Source of the DNA: Pyrus communis
Taxonomy: Eukaryota > Streptophyta > Magnoliopsida > Rosales > Rosaceae
DNA: 64,000 nt
Assembly (NCBI RefSeq): GCF_963583255.1
Contig: NC_084817.1
Coordinates: 4,751,043-4,815,042 of the forward strand
Reading direction: 5' to 3'
Shown here: piece after piece, positions 44,896 through 56,141 of the stretch
How the letters are laid out: every line of letters starts with the position of its first letter
Position numbering within the stretch: position 1 is the first letter of the stretch
Position numbers and translations under genes: made by a program
The notes under the pieces: model-generated
What the model saw: the letters and a program-made list of their open reading frames with translations, nothing else
Told to the model about the DNA's origin: nothing
The model's database searches: none

Positions 44896-45681
44896 ATGTT
44901 AAGCCCTTTCAGCTGCGTATTCTTCCATCAGAAAGATGTTCAAGACGAACCCTTTTCAAGTCCTTGCTCCACGCCGAAAAGATCAACAAAGAGAAGTAGC
45001 AAGGAGAGCAAGAACCCCTATTCGAGTCGAGGCCTCGACAAGTTCTCTGAACTCTTAGCCGATCTCGAAGAGAAACGGCAGAAGATTTATGCGCAAACGC
45101 CTCAGCAAGACATATTCCTCGTCCGCTTCATGTTCAAGGAGTCGAACGAGGACGCCCCTCCCGTCCCGGTCGTGATCAAGTTGAAGGACAACAAGAAAGA
45201 AGACCGCAAAGAGAAAACCAAAATTCAGGTGGTGACAGAAAAGCATGCAACGAGTAACTCGGAAGGTTTGAATAATTTTACCGTCGAGCCTTCCACGCCC
45301 ACAAAAGAAGTAGCAGTTCAGCAACAACCAAAGAATTATAAGAGGGTGCGTTCGTCATTAAACTTTAAGGACATGAACTTGGGCATCTGGAGAAGGCCTT
45401 CTTACTATTTGCCGGTGGTTGTGGTGTTCATTTTGGTGCTGCTGGCGGTGTTCGGGCGGTCGGTTGCAATTCTGTGCACGTCTATCGGCTGGTACGCATT
45501 GCCGACGTTGGAAGAAAGCAATGGCAAGGCAAAAAGAGCGTCAAAGAAGAAAAATCATGGTAGAAGATTGAGTGACAATAATAATAATAATCATGGACTA
45601 TTGTCTTCTCCAAAGAGTAACAACATAGGGGCCGGAAGCACGCCCAGATCACAACAACACGGTCATCAGAAAATTTGGTGA
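44896..45681 (+). CDS. ZCF37-like single-pass membrane protein
   Basis: A single-exon 261-residue plant protein. The N-terminus is Cys/Ser/Lys-rich (PCSTPKRSTKRSSKESKNPY). A conserved block follows at about residues 41-82: SSRGLDKFSELLADLEEKRQ, QTPQQDIFLVRFMFKESN, then VVIKLKD. A lysine-rich disordered linker follows. One hydrophobic segment (about 171-199, YLPVVVVFILVLLAVFGRSV and on) is preceded by WRRPSY. The C-terminus is basic, with Asn repeats coded by AAT triplets. The RGLDKFSELLADLEEKRQ block and the single membrane anchor match what I recall of Arabidopsis ZCF37 (At1g59590); its molecular function is unknown. A good TATA box lies 93 bp upstream. The in-frame Met at 44896 is the first one and is chosen as start. 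Confidence 0.8.
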   Translation: MLSPFSCVFFHQKDVQDEPFSSPCSTPKRSTKRSSKESKNPYSSRGLDKFSELLADLEEKRQKIYAQTPQQDIFLVRFMFKESNEDAPPVPVVIKLKDNKKEDRKEKTKIQVVTEKHATSNSEGLNNFTVEPSTPTKEVAVQQQPKNYKRVRSSLNFKDMNLGIWRRPSYYLPVVVVFILVLLAVFGRSVAILCTSIGWYALPTLEESNGKAKRASKKKNHGRRLSDNNNNNHGLLSSPKSNNIGAGSTPRSQQHGHQKIW

Positions 45682-46256
45682 CCGCGGCGTTGCAATTGAC
45701 TTGTGAATTTTGTCCTTATATTCCTTGGTTCTTTCTTTCATATTTCCTCTTTTTTCTTAATTTCTCGGTCAAGATTTGGGTGCCATGTATGTACAGACAA
45801 TGTTTTGTTTTTGGTCGCGGTGCCAACTTGGTAAATGTAAACTATGATAACTATAAGATTAGTCTAGAGATGTTTGCAAGATGTGAGTAGTGAAATTTGC
45901 CCTGTAATTCCACTATATATGTGGTTTTTTTTTTTTGTGTGGTTAAATGTATGTATTGGTCTCGAGGGATTTTTGGTTTTATGCTTAAGTTCTTCACTGC
46001 AAAGTTTTTGTGCCAAAAGCTAAATCAAGGATCTAGGGCTCATTTGGGGGCTCGGTCGAGACTGAACTTGTTTTAAAATTCAGACTAATGTCGTAGCCAT
46101 TGTTTGATGAACTTAAAATACTAAGACTGAACTCATGATTTATGAAAGTGGATAAAAAGAGGCAAGACTCTAAGATTGGGTTTTGAGACTTAATTCCAAT
46201 CATCTCAAGTCTCAATTGCGATTATGGATTAAATATAAACGTGTGACGTTAGCTCT

Positions 46257-46795
46257 TGTTGACGTTGTATTTTAGGTAGGATTCCTAATTGATATTAATT
46301 CTGTGTAATCTCCTGTAACCTCGTCTAATTAGTTTTCTTCCTTTTACATTAGGGTTGTACACCTTGTTAGTGTTTGTGTGGTTTTGATATGTATTTCAAT
46401 GGAGGATCTGTGCAAAGAATCAGAAAATGGTCGAGAGGAAGATGAAGGAAAAATGCTTCACTATATTTCACTCTAAAGCACGCATACATTTGTTACCGTT
46501 GTATGTGGAAGGAAGGGAGATCCTTCACACTCCAACACACAATACAATCTCAACCATTCATTGGTATCATCCTATGAGATGATGCCACATGTCTTATTCT
46601 ATTACTTAAAACTAGATACATCATTGAGTAACCATGTGGACTATGATCCAATGGCTGACATTCAAACTGAAATGGAAAACATTTGTGAGATGATCTCTGC
46701 CGTCAATCTTCAGTTGAAGGGTTACATTCCAACACACCTTGTACAAATATCTCTCATTGAGAAGAATAAAATTATCATTCAAAGCATTCTCCACT
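46257..46795 (+). repeat. Copia 5' LTR, interrupted
   Basis: Two LTR parts (46257-46367 and 46743-46795) together match the 162-bp 3' LTR with roughly 8% differences by eye. They are separated by the insertion at 46368-46733. Confidence 0.8.
46368..46733. mobile_element. 366-bp insertion in the Copia 5' LTR
   Basis: ACACCTTGT is present on both sides (46359-46367 and 46734-46742), a perfect 9-bp target duplication. The insert has no obvious long inverted repeat or poly-A. It carries a frame with MADIQTEMENICEMISAV. Class unknown; 9 bp would fit a Mutator-like element. Confidence 0.6.
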
Positions 46796-47227
46796 TGGTA
46801 CCAGAGCCAGAAAAACCCTAACTGGTATCACGTGATCCCACCATTGATTCCCTGCGGTGCTGAGCTGTTCAGCACATCGTCTAGGAAAAGGCAATCCACT
46901 GCTCCAGTAGCACTGCGCCTTTGATCAGCGAGCGGCTGCTGTGCCGTTGCTGCCCCTCTGAAGAAATCACAGTGAGCGACCTGTTTGCCTCGTCGTTGCT
47001 GTGCTCAACTAAGCGCAGCGAGCAACCTTGCATTGTTGTTGTCCAAGAAACTGTGAATAAGCTCTACTGCCATCCGAAATCTGTTGAACTCGCCCGAAGA
47101 AATTCGTTGACTCATCTGCATCACGCTGGAGAACCTGACCCGCGAACTCGTCTGAGATCGTTGCTGCAATCAGAAAACCCAGACAACCCCTGCTGCTGCA
47201 AGACTACAGACCCGCACCAGTTTTTTT

Positions 47228-47378
47228 AGGGATGTGTTATCCACACACCCCATTTTACTTCTCACACACCCCTTAATAATTTATATCCGTTGATATCCTT
47301 TAATTTATCCGATCCGACGGTTAAAAATTAAAAAGATGTGTAAGAAGTAAAATGAGATGTGTGGATATCACACTCATT
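47228..47378. mobile_element. MITE inserted in Copia leader/gag region
   Basis: Starts TAGGGATGTGTTATCCACAC and ends GTGTGGATATCACACTCA. Internal TACTTCTCACACACCCCTTAA and TCCGATCCGACGGTTAAAAA are related to the MITE at 21525-21675. Flanking T-runs obscure the target duplication. A poly-A tract follows at about 47405-47432. Confidence 0.6.
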
Positions 47379-47405
47379 TTTTTTATTGTTTTCAAAAGAA
47401 AAAAG

Positions 47406-47436
<31 letters not shown>

Positions 47437-47581
47437 AAAAAATCAGCGTAGATTGGTCTCTTTTTTTTGTTTTGTCGTTGGTGGGCTACCTTGTTGGCCC
47501 ATACTGATTGGTTTCTTGGGCTCAACTTGCTTGGAGGTTTAGGCTACATCAATCAAGGACTCGCGGACTGATTATAACTAC

Positions 47582-49310
47582 TTGGGAATGGCCTCGATTA
47601 CCGAAGCTAAGATCCATTCTGAACGTATAGCCGAGAAAGTGTCGGCCTTTCTTAATGACACAGGTTATGATGGTAAGGGTTTAAAGGTTTCTGCATCTGT
47701 TAAGAATAATACATGGATAATTGATTCTGATACTACTGAACATATAACTTGTGATTCTAAACAGGTACAAACCCTAAAACCATCCCCCAAAATTGTCGTG
47801 AGTGTCACCAATGGTAATGTTGCCCCCATTATCGGAGAAGGCAATGTCTCACTTTCTGATACCTTGAATTTTGATTATGTACTCGTTCCTTCTCTTGACT
47901 ATAATTTATTATTTGTTGCTCAAATAATTGTCGCCCTACATTGTCTTGTGATTTTTTGGCCTTCTTTTTGTGTTTTTAAGGACATTCGGACTAGTAAGAC
48001 GATTGGTTATGGTATTAGAAAGGGGAAGCTCTACTACTTGGAGCTGACATCGAATAGTTCTCACATGTTGACTCAAGCTCTTGTAGTGGAAGGAAATCAG
48101 GGGGATAGGAATAAAGCTTCAGAGATTTGGTTGTGGCATTGATGACTTGGACATGCTTCTTTCGGCTATTTACGAAGTTTGTTTCCTAGCCTATTTGTTA
48201 AGCATGATGTTTCTAGTTTTAAATGTGGTGTTTGTGAACTAGCTAAAAGTCATCATGCTTCGTTTCCATCCAGTTTGAATAAAAGTTCTATTCCATTTAT
48301 GATAATTCAATCTGATGTTTGGGGTTCATCTAAAACTACTACACTTGATGGTGCTCATTGGTTCGTTACTTTTATTGATGACTGCACACGTATGACTTGG
48401 GTTTGTTTGATGCAATCCAAAAGTGAAGTTACTTCTTTATTTTAGCAGTTTTACAAAATGGTACAAGTACAATATAAGTCACAAATACAGGTTCTTAGGA
48501 GTGATAATGGCGCGAATATGTCAACTCTGAACTTTGTGCCTTTCTTGATCATCATGGGATTGTTCATCAAACTACATGTCCATATACTCCATAACAAAAT
48601 AGGGTTGCTGAACGCAAGAACCGTCAGCTTCTGGAGGTTGTTCATGCTTTTTTACTCGAGGCGCGTCTCCTGTTATCCTATTCACCTCAGCTGCGTATCT
48701 CATTAATCATGTTCCATCCCAATCGGTTGATTTTCAGACCCCCTTCAGGCACTTTCTTCACATGTTAATGCTCCTGCAGTCCTTAATCTTCCACCTCATG
48801 TGTTTGGTTGTGTGGCCTTCGTTCATCTTTTCAAACAACAATGAAGTAAGCTTGAACCTCGTGTCTTACGATATGTGTTTGTGAGGTATGCATCAAGGCA
48901 AAAAGGATACCGTTGTTATCACCCTCCGATGAATAAGTTGTTTGTCACTATGGATGTTGTGTTTCAAGAGAATGATATGTACTTTGCCAATCTCGAGTCT
49001 TCACTTCAAGGGGAGAATCAGAAAGAAGTTCAAACTCTTGATTATACTATTCCAGATATAGATAGATTGAATGATTTGGATTTAAGTGGTGATGTCTTGG
49101 AAATAAGTGGTGATCATTCACACAAAAACAATGATGTGAATGAATTAGAATTAAGTGGTAATGTCTTGGAGACAAGTAGTGATCTTTCACATGGAAACAA
49201 TGTTGAAAACCTTGAAAGGGACGAGTCAACATCGCGAGATAACTCACTGCCTGATAGCTCACTGCCAATTTCCTCACCACAGGACAACCTTGTGTCGCCA
49301 GCTACCTTAT
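47582..49310 (+). pseudogene. Copia pol: protease-like, GAG-pre-integrase and integrase part
   Basis: WIIDSDTTEHIT resembles the Copia protease site region, in which the family's DSGA is replaced. WLWH followed by an in-frame stop and LGHASFGYLRSLF is the GAG-pre-integrase zinc region. CGVCELAKSHHASFP and SDVWGSSKTTTLDGAHWFVT then FIDDCTRMTW belong to the integrase core. Stops and frame changes at about 48142 and 48445 and further on show it is dead. Confidence 0.85.
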
Positions 49311-49569
49311 AGTCGATCTTGCGTCCTAATAACCATAATCAATCGTCTTCGATCCCGGATGCACCACCACGACGTCGTCTCCCTGATTACGTCAACCGAG
49401 GTATTCTTAAACTTATTTATGAAGCCGACCTTAAATGTAAAACCAGGTATCCGGTGAGTAAGCCCAATCCTGAGTCTAATTTGTTATACTCGTTAAGTAA
49501 TTATATGTCTACCAGTCATCTGTCAGAATCAAATAAGTCGTTTGTGCATCAATTATCTATTGTATCTAT

Positions 49570-51079
49570 TCCTAATAATGTGTAGGAGGCTTTAGTTGAT
49601 CCACATTGGCAATCAGCAATGAATGAAGAGTTGAAATCTTTGAAGAAGAGTGCTATGTGGGAGATCACAGATTTGTCAGCTGGCAAGAAACCTGTGGAAT
49701 GCAAATAGGTATATACTGTGGAATGCAAAGCAGATGTGATGGTGGAACCTTTCAAGGCAAGACTGGTAGCAAAATGATACACTCAAAAATTTGGAATCGA
49801 CTACACATATACATTTACATTTGTTGTCATTGGTTGCAAATCTTAATTGGCCCTTACAACAGTTTGATGTGAAGAACGCCTTCTTGCATGGAGACTTGAC
49901 AAAAGAGATTTATATGGATCTTCCACCAAGATGTAATGCTCCAGATAAATACAAAAGAAAAATGTGCAGGTTGAAGAAATCCTTATATGGTTTGAAGCAG
50001 TCCCCTCAGGCATGGTTTGGAAGATTCAAAAATCTATGAGAACATTTGGCTACAAACAAAGTAACTTCGATCATACTCTGTTCCTGAAAAGACGAAATGG
50101 GAAACTTACTGCACTTATTGTGTATGTAGATGATATGGTGGTAACAGGTAATGACCCAGAAGAACGTGCGGCCTTGCAATGATATTTGTCTACAGAATTT
50201 GAGATGAAGGACCTTGGATCCTTGAAATATTTTTTGGGGATTGAGGTATCGAGAAGCAGTTCGGGAATTTTCTTATCACAAAGGAAGTATATTATTGATT
50301 TGTTGCACGAAACCGGCATATCAGCTTGTCAACCAGTAGCTACACCATTAGAGGAAGGATTGAAGCTTAGTGTTGATCCTAATCAAGTACCAGTTGACAA
50401 GGGAAGATATCAAAGGTTAGTAGGTCGTTTAATGTACTTGGCACACACAAGACCGGACCTTGCTTATGCCTTAAGTGTGGTGAGTCAATACATGCATGAT
50501 CCCGGAGAACAATATATGAATGCAGTGATGAGGATTTTGAGATATTTGAAAGGAAGTCCCGGCAAATGAATTTTGTTTAAAAGGAATAATCATCTTAGAG
50601 TTGAAGCTTATACTGATGCAGATTGGGCAGGTTCGATTGACGATAGGCTTTCAACATTAGGTTACTTTACATTCGTTGGGGGCAACTTGGTTACATGGAG
50701 AAGTAAGAAACAAAATGTGGTTGCCCGTTCCAGTGCAAAAGCTGAATATAGAGGTATGGCCTTGGGGATTTGTGAAATTCTGTGGCTTAAGCTCCTACTT
50801 CGAGATTTGGGTATACTACATGATCAGCCCATGAAATTATTTAGTGATAATAAAGCTACCCATGACATTGCACATAATCCGGTACAATATGATAGAACAA
50901 AGCATGTTGAAGTTGATCGGTTCTTCATCAAAGAAAAATTAGAAGAAAAACTAAGTGAGCTACCGACAATAAGAACAGAGGATCAGTTGGCAGATATCCT
51001 CACGAAAGCTGTTTCAAGTCATAAGTTTTCATGTTTTTTACACAAGTTGGACATGAGTAACATATATGCACCAACTTGA
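49570..51079 (+). pseudogene. Copia pol: reverse transcriptase and RNase H part
   Basis: QQFDVKNAFLHGDLTKEIYM, KSLYGLKQSPQAWF, the catalytic YVDDM, TEFEMKDLGSLKYFLGIEV, VGRLMYLAHTRPDLAYALSV, then RNase H words AYTDADWAGS, ARSSAKAEYRGMA and DQLADILTKA. Two in-frame stops (at about 50180 and 50567) and an upstream frame change break the polyprotein. Confidence 0.9.
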
Positions 51080-51086
51080 GGGGGAG

Positions 51087-51248
51087 TGTTGACTTTGTAT
51101 TTTAGGTAGGATTCCTAATTGATATCAATTCTTTGTAATCTCCTGTAATCTCGTGTAATTAGTTTCTTCCCTTTACATTAGGGTTGTACACTTGTATAAA
51201 TATCTCTCATTCAGAAGAATAAAATTATCATTCAAAACATTCTCCACT
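51087..51248 (+). repeat. Copia 3' LTR
   Basis: 162 bp starting TGTTGACTTTG after the polypurine tract and ending CTCCACT before the GCTCT target duplication. Includes TATAAATATC as LTR promoter. Confidence 0.8.
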
Positions 51249-52339
51249 GCTCTATCCTAAAAAATCGATGTTCAACAATTCGAGGGATAGGATGACCTTT
51301 ACATTTTTTTTTTAATACAATAGTCCTTGAAAAATCTGTTCCGCCTGCCTAATAAACTTCCTTACACTAAACCAACAATTTTCACAAAGTGCACAAAACA
51401 GATTAGGCCGGAACAACATTCAGCATTTCCATCAAGTAGAAACCGCAAAAAAACGATGCTTAATTGGTTTACATGAACTGCAATAAACCTAAAGATGCAA
51501 TACCAGATCACGTAGTTTGATTCGGAATAAAAAAGATCTAAAGTCGGGTGATATCAGTACAAGTTTTGCGCCGGAGGGAACTTTGTCTTGAAGCTTTTTA
51601 CGGGCTATTTCCTGGCCTGACTCTAGCCAATAACGATGCCCATTGAAACCAACGGTTTTTTCATCACTAATCCAAAAATGTTCCTTATAGTACCTTTTAT
51701 AGGGGGTTAAGACCATTCGCTGAAGACTCTGCACATAGTACTATGGGTGGATAGTGAGGGGAAAATCTCTTAAACTAGTTTTACAAGGCTTCCATTTTCG
51801 ACGTGGGATATACAATACTCTCAACAAAGACCAATTTCATGTTTACAATGATCAGTTAATAGAATTCAAGATAAAAGGGGAAAGCAATGCGTATTGGAGT
51901 CAAAATATAGAGCACTACAATAATGTCTAGAAGGTAGACTAGAAGGCTTCGTTTGTTGTCTACGATTAGACTTGACAAGTTACTAGATTCAATGTATGTT
52001 GAAGGAATGGATGCCGATTTTCAAATTTTATCCAAGTTGAGGGTAGAAAATGAATTAATTAAGTTATCCCTCCCCTCATAAAAATAATATATACAATTGT
52101 GAGAAGTTTCTTTCGTGATTATCCATCTTCTACTTTTAAATTGGATAAAACTTAAAAACTGACATCAATTTCTTCCTCATCATGCAATATTAAATGTGAA
52201 TTATTCAATATATCCAATTGGATCACATATTCCACACTAGGCTAAATTTTGCTTTATAAAAGTTATATGTAGTTGTATGATGCTTGTGCTAGTTTACTAA
52301 TAACGAATTATAGAATCACTTGAATTGCAAATAAGGAGG

Positions 52340-52531
52340 TCAATGCACCTTTTTTCGACGACTCCGTTCGCCGGACGTAAACGAATAATTGATTTCTGTT
52401 CGTCGAGTAAGACTTCGGGCGATGGCTTTTAAGCGACAAACTTTTTTCGTTACCTAAAATTTTAGGTGACGAAACCCCATTTGACTTGACAAAAATTTTT
52501 CGTCTTGCGAAATTATTTATTTTTGGTAGTG
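52340..52531. mobile_element. Possible CACTA (EnSpm) element end
   Basis: On the minus strand the sequence from 52531 begins CACTACCAAAAATAAATAAT, followed by subterminal TTTCGTC/GACGAA words in both orientations (ATTTCGCAAGACGAAAAATT, TTTCGTCACC, GGTAACGAAAA). This is the usual look of a CACTA terminus. The other end was not found. Confidence 0.4.
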
Positions 52532-53589
52532 AAGGTTTGTATGTTCGAGGAAAACAACCGACTAGATTGAAATTTATTAAAACTAAAGATCGATATGAGA
52601 AGAAAAATCTACTTTCAAGAATGGAATAGTAGGGTATGAATATTATAATAGATTAATTCAAGGCTAGTTAATTAGCATGGAAAAATTAGAAGAAATGGAT
52701 AAGAGATATACGAACGTGGATATCTTCAAAAATGATTGTATCTGATCCATTGGTTTAGTGATGCAGAGCAGCCCGGATTAAAAGAAAAGGGGGATATTTT
52801 TCGGAGTTATGAACAAAATTAGGGTTTTAGAATCCTTGGAGATTCAGATTCAGCAAGATGACGTGAGTCTTTTTATTTTTTAGATTTGGTATTTAGTCAG
52901 AAACGAAAACTAAGATGAAGCAAATACCAAATTAACATAAATCCTTTTCAGCATTGAAACGAAATCCCACTTAAATGTATACACTATATGTATTTTTAAG
53001 AGAAGGACACTATATGTATTCCCAACATATAAAAAAAAAAATTAAAAAAAAACTTAGATTAATGTTTTACAAGTAATTAAAGCCCAATTGGCTCCCATAA
53101 GGCACAAGGTCCATATTTTGATCAATTAATGGACCCTCAATTAATATTTTGAGTAATCAAGCCCATTACCAAGCCACTTCTCTAATTACCAAGTCATATT
53201 GGTATGTCCGTGTATTATTGTGGTGAGATCCTGCACAAAACGCCTTACTTTTTTTTTTCATTCAAACTCAAATCTTTCAAACCCCCTCCCCAAGTTTGAT
53301 CCTGGAGGATTTGTGATTGCATAGCCTCACAAGTGAAGGAAATTAGTGTTACTTATATTCCTCTTCTTTGTAACGATAGCTAAGTTTGTCTCTCAGTTGG
53401 GAGTTCTTTAGTTTGGTTTGAGGACCCTCTCAATGTTTTCACAATGTTCTCTTCCAAAACTTGATACTTCATTAAAATAATTAAAATCCATCAAAATTCT
53501 AATTGAATACACCCTCCAAAAAGAAAAATGTTATGAATATCACATTGGTGTACCATCTAATGTTATTAGTAATGTGTACATACTATATT

Positions 53590-53756
53590 TAATAAAAGGA
53601 AAATTAATGAAAATGACATGAAAACTTTGAGTTTTAACAATAAGGAAAAAATAAAGGGTAAAGTGAATAGTACCATGATTGACTTTTTAGTGTAAAAATA
53701 TAGTTTTTCGTTAAAGTAAACAGTGCCGCGGGTTTTTCGTTAAAACTCCCTTTAAT
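53590..53756. mobile_element. Short MITE, family shared with 19330-19495
   Basis: Reverse-orientation copy of the element at 19330: AAAGGAAAATTAATGAAAAT, AATAAAGGGTAAAGTGAATA, TTTTTCGTTAAAGT and GGTTTTTCGTTAAAACTCCC. Non-coding. Confidence 0.6.
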
Positions 53757-56008
53757 AAAATCTTATTGTCTGTTAATTGTGTGTATCACTTGCCATATGA
53801 TATGATCTAACAGTGTGGTATAAATATGTAGTTTCCCTATTAAAAGCATCTCCAATGGGAGCCCCTACTTAGGAACTCCCATCACCAACTTTAAGGACTC
53901 ATTTAGGGGCTTTAAAGAAATATTCAAGCCCCTAAAAAAATATTTTTTGCAACGGGAAGTCCTTATAGTATAATTCCTAAATGTAAGAACTAAAATATTA
54001 AAAATCATTTTTCATCATTGAAATATTTTGGCCATTGATAAAAACCAAAAAGCTATAAGTTGATTTATTCCCTCTAGTGCTTGTAAGTTCACGAACATAT
54101 CAAAGGTTTGACGCATACGGTTTGGTGGTTAAAAGCACGCACATGGTGGTTAAATTATTCTTCTGGGTTCATGAACTAAGAGCTTCAACTTTTATATGGT
54201 CCGCTGTCTAAACCGGACTAAAAAGTTTGGTTGATAAATTAATTAATTTGACAGGAAAGCTAGGAACCTCCTTATCCGAACATTCTCATTATTTTTTCGC
54301 CTCTTTTTCTCATTTTACAATATTGTGTGATGATCTAAATTTTCTATTCATTAAGTCAGCATTTCAGCATCAAGTCTACCAAAATCAACTAAATTTTAAA
54401 TAGTTTAGCCATCAATCGGCTATCAAATACGTAAATGAAGCATCCTATACTATTAAATACTGAATTTCTGACAATGTTAGAGTTAATTTTTATTGGTTGA
54501 ATTAGAAAGTATACAGTTATGATCATCACGTAGACATTGCAAAATGAGAATAAAAAAGAAGAAATTATTTATTTAAATATTAGAAGATCAATAAGAAAAA
54601 TGATCTTGGCAAGGAAAAAACGATAAGGGCGTTGCCCGAAAAAATTACATATAATAAGTATATATACCAAGTCCTGCTGTTAGTTGATAATGTAAATAGA
54701 ACGATTTTCAATAATTGTAAGAAGGCGATCAGAAATACATTATAAATTCAGTGGAAGAATGCATGGATGTTTACGCGTCTGACCAGAAAACATAATCATC
54801 AAAATAAACTAAAGAAAACATATCCCTGAAAAATATTATTTTCGTTACTTAGCAGAATGTTTGCTTTGCTTAAAGCTAAGGACCTCAGCAAATATGTGCA
54901 GAGAATATTGTTTCTTTACAGTTTGTTTTGGTATCACCGAAAGAACTGAACTGATTCGAGCAGCCATGCAGCCCACCTTTTTGAATTCTAACTTAAAGCT
55001 GGTCATCGTTCATTAATTGTTAAAGTTTTATTAAAAGTTGTAATCTGGAGTTTTTTTTCCCTTTGAAAAGGAGAAAAGTTATTTTTAAAAAATGTCTGCG
55101 GATCTTTAAATCATATATGCGTTAAAGAGAAAAAGCTAATAAAAACGTGATTAAATGACAATGTAGATTCGTGTATGGCGGTTTATATATGGCAAAAGCT
55201 TCCTTCTTTTTGCATGTGTATTATTCAAGTTTTTGCTTCTGAATGTTCAGGTCTTTGTCAAAGTGGAATATTAGTGAATATATTACCAAAAATATAAATA
55301 TTAGTGAATATTGGAATGAAACTTTGCAGGCCCAGGCAAGGTCCTAGATGAGAGACTTAGCTAAGTAAGAATATAATTAGAATAAACGACGATTTTTTTT
55401 GTTTTATAGAAGGGAGGTTTGAATAAAATATTACGTTATATATTTTTATTGGAAATCATATGACGTGATTGTTGATAATTTTTTTTTTAAAGAGGATTAG
55501 CTGGTGGCTTCACCATTGCAATCGGAGCACTGCAATTCACCCTTCCAGAGGCCGCAAAGACTCACAAAGGCATTTCACCCTCCACCTGGCCACCATCATG
55601 CGATTCACCAGATGTTGATAATTGAATTATTACTTAATTGTTGATTAACGTACTTATTTTTTTATTGGTAACACATCACATGGTTTGTAAATGTGGTTTT
55701 AAAATGGATCTATTTAGTATTACTCTTTAAAGAGGATTTTAAATAAGAAGATCAACCGTCAACAATGACATCATGTATATGGTTTACGCATGTGGTTTAA
55801 AAAGAGAGTAATGTTATACTTATCATATTTCTTACCACATAATTGTACCACGTCTATATTAAAGGTAAGACCCACTAACATATGTAGGTCACACCCACAT
55901 TAGAAATATAATATAAATGTGGTAGTATAAAAAATCTGGTAAAAATAACATTTTTGTTAAAAAAAAAAAATCTCCCTCTGACATTACTCTGGGAAGCTTA
56001 ACCCCTTC

Positions 56009-56015
56009 TATTTAA
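56009..56015 (+). promoter_or_regulatory. Candidate TATA box of the oxidase gene
   Basis: TATTTAA 127 bp before the start codon, in the context CTTCTATTTAAAGAGG, followed by a plausible A-rich leader. Confidence 0.5.
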
Positions 56016-56141
56016 AGAGGCCCAGGTTGAGGCAGACAGACCCACAGAGCGCTAGCTAAAGCACAAATTAGAGATACAAAGCTAGTTTCTGACGCAAGAA
56101 AATTAAGAGCCCCAAAATACCAAAAACACAAGGAAAAAAAA

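Larger units (their letters stand above)
46257..51248 (+). mobile_element. Decayed Ty1/Copia LTR retrotransposon
   Basis: LTRs at 46257-46795 and 51087-51248 start TGTTGAC and share GGTAGGATTCCTAATTGATA and CATTAGGGTTGTACAC. The element is flanked by GCTCT on both sides (5-bp target duplication). A primer-binding site TGGTACCAGAGCC (tRNA-Met type, one change) directly follows the first LTR at 46796, and a GAGGGGGAG polypurine tract precedes the second. The pol order is protease-like, integrase, reverse transcriptase, RNase H, the Copia order. Many stops and frameshifts break pol; gag is largely missing or unrecognisable. The first LTR contains a 366-bp insertion; a MITE sits at about 47228. 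Confidence 0.9.
51254..55990. other. Intergenic, AT-rich, transposon remnants
   Basis: No gene is supported. It contains a probable CACTA terminus near 52340-52531 and a MITE at 53590-53756. A GCATCTCCAATGGGAG end at about 53847 has no visible partner. A short GC-richer piece (55497-55620, TTCACCATTGCAATCGGAGC) could be a captured fragment but shows no recognisable protein. Confidence 0.5.

Noticed and set aside
46561..47229. Short frames between Copia LTR and pol as possible gag
   Set aside because: No gag zinc knuckle or conserved gag words could be seen; the first lies in the inserted 366-bp piece.
53847..54100. Possible Harbinger-like MITE beginning GCATCTCCAATGGGAG
   Set aside because: No matching inverted right end was found, so the element could not be delimited.
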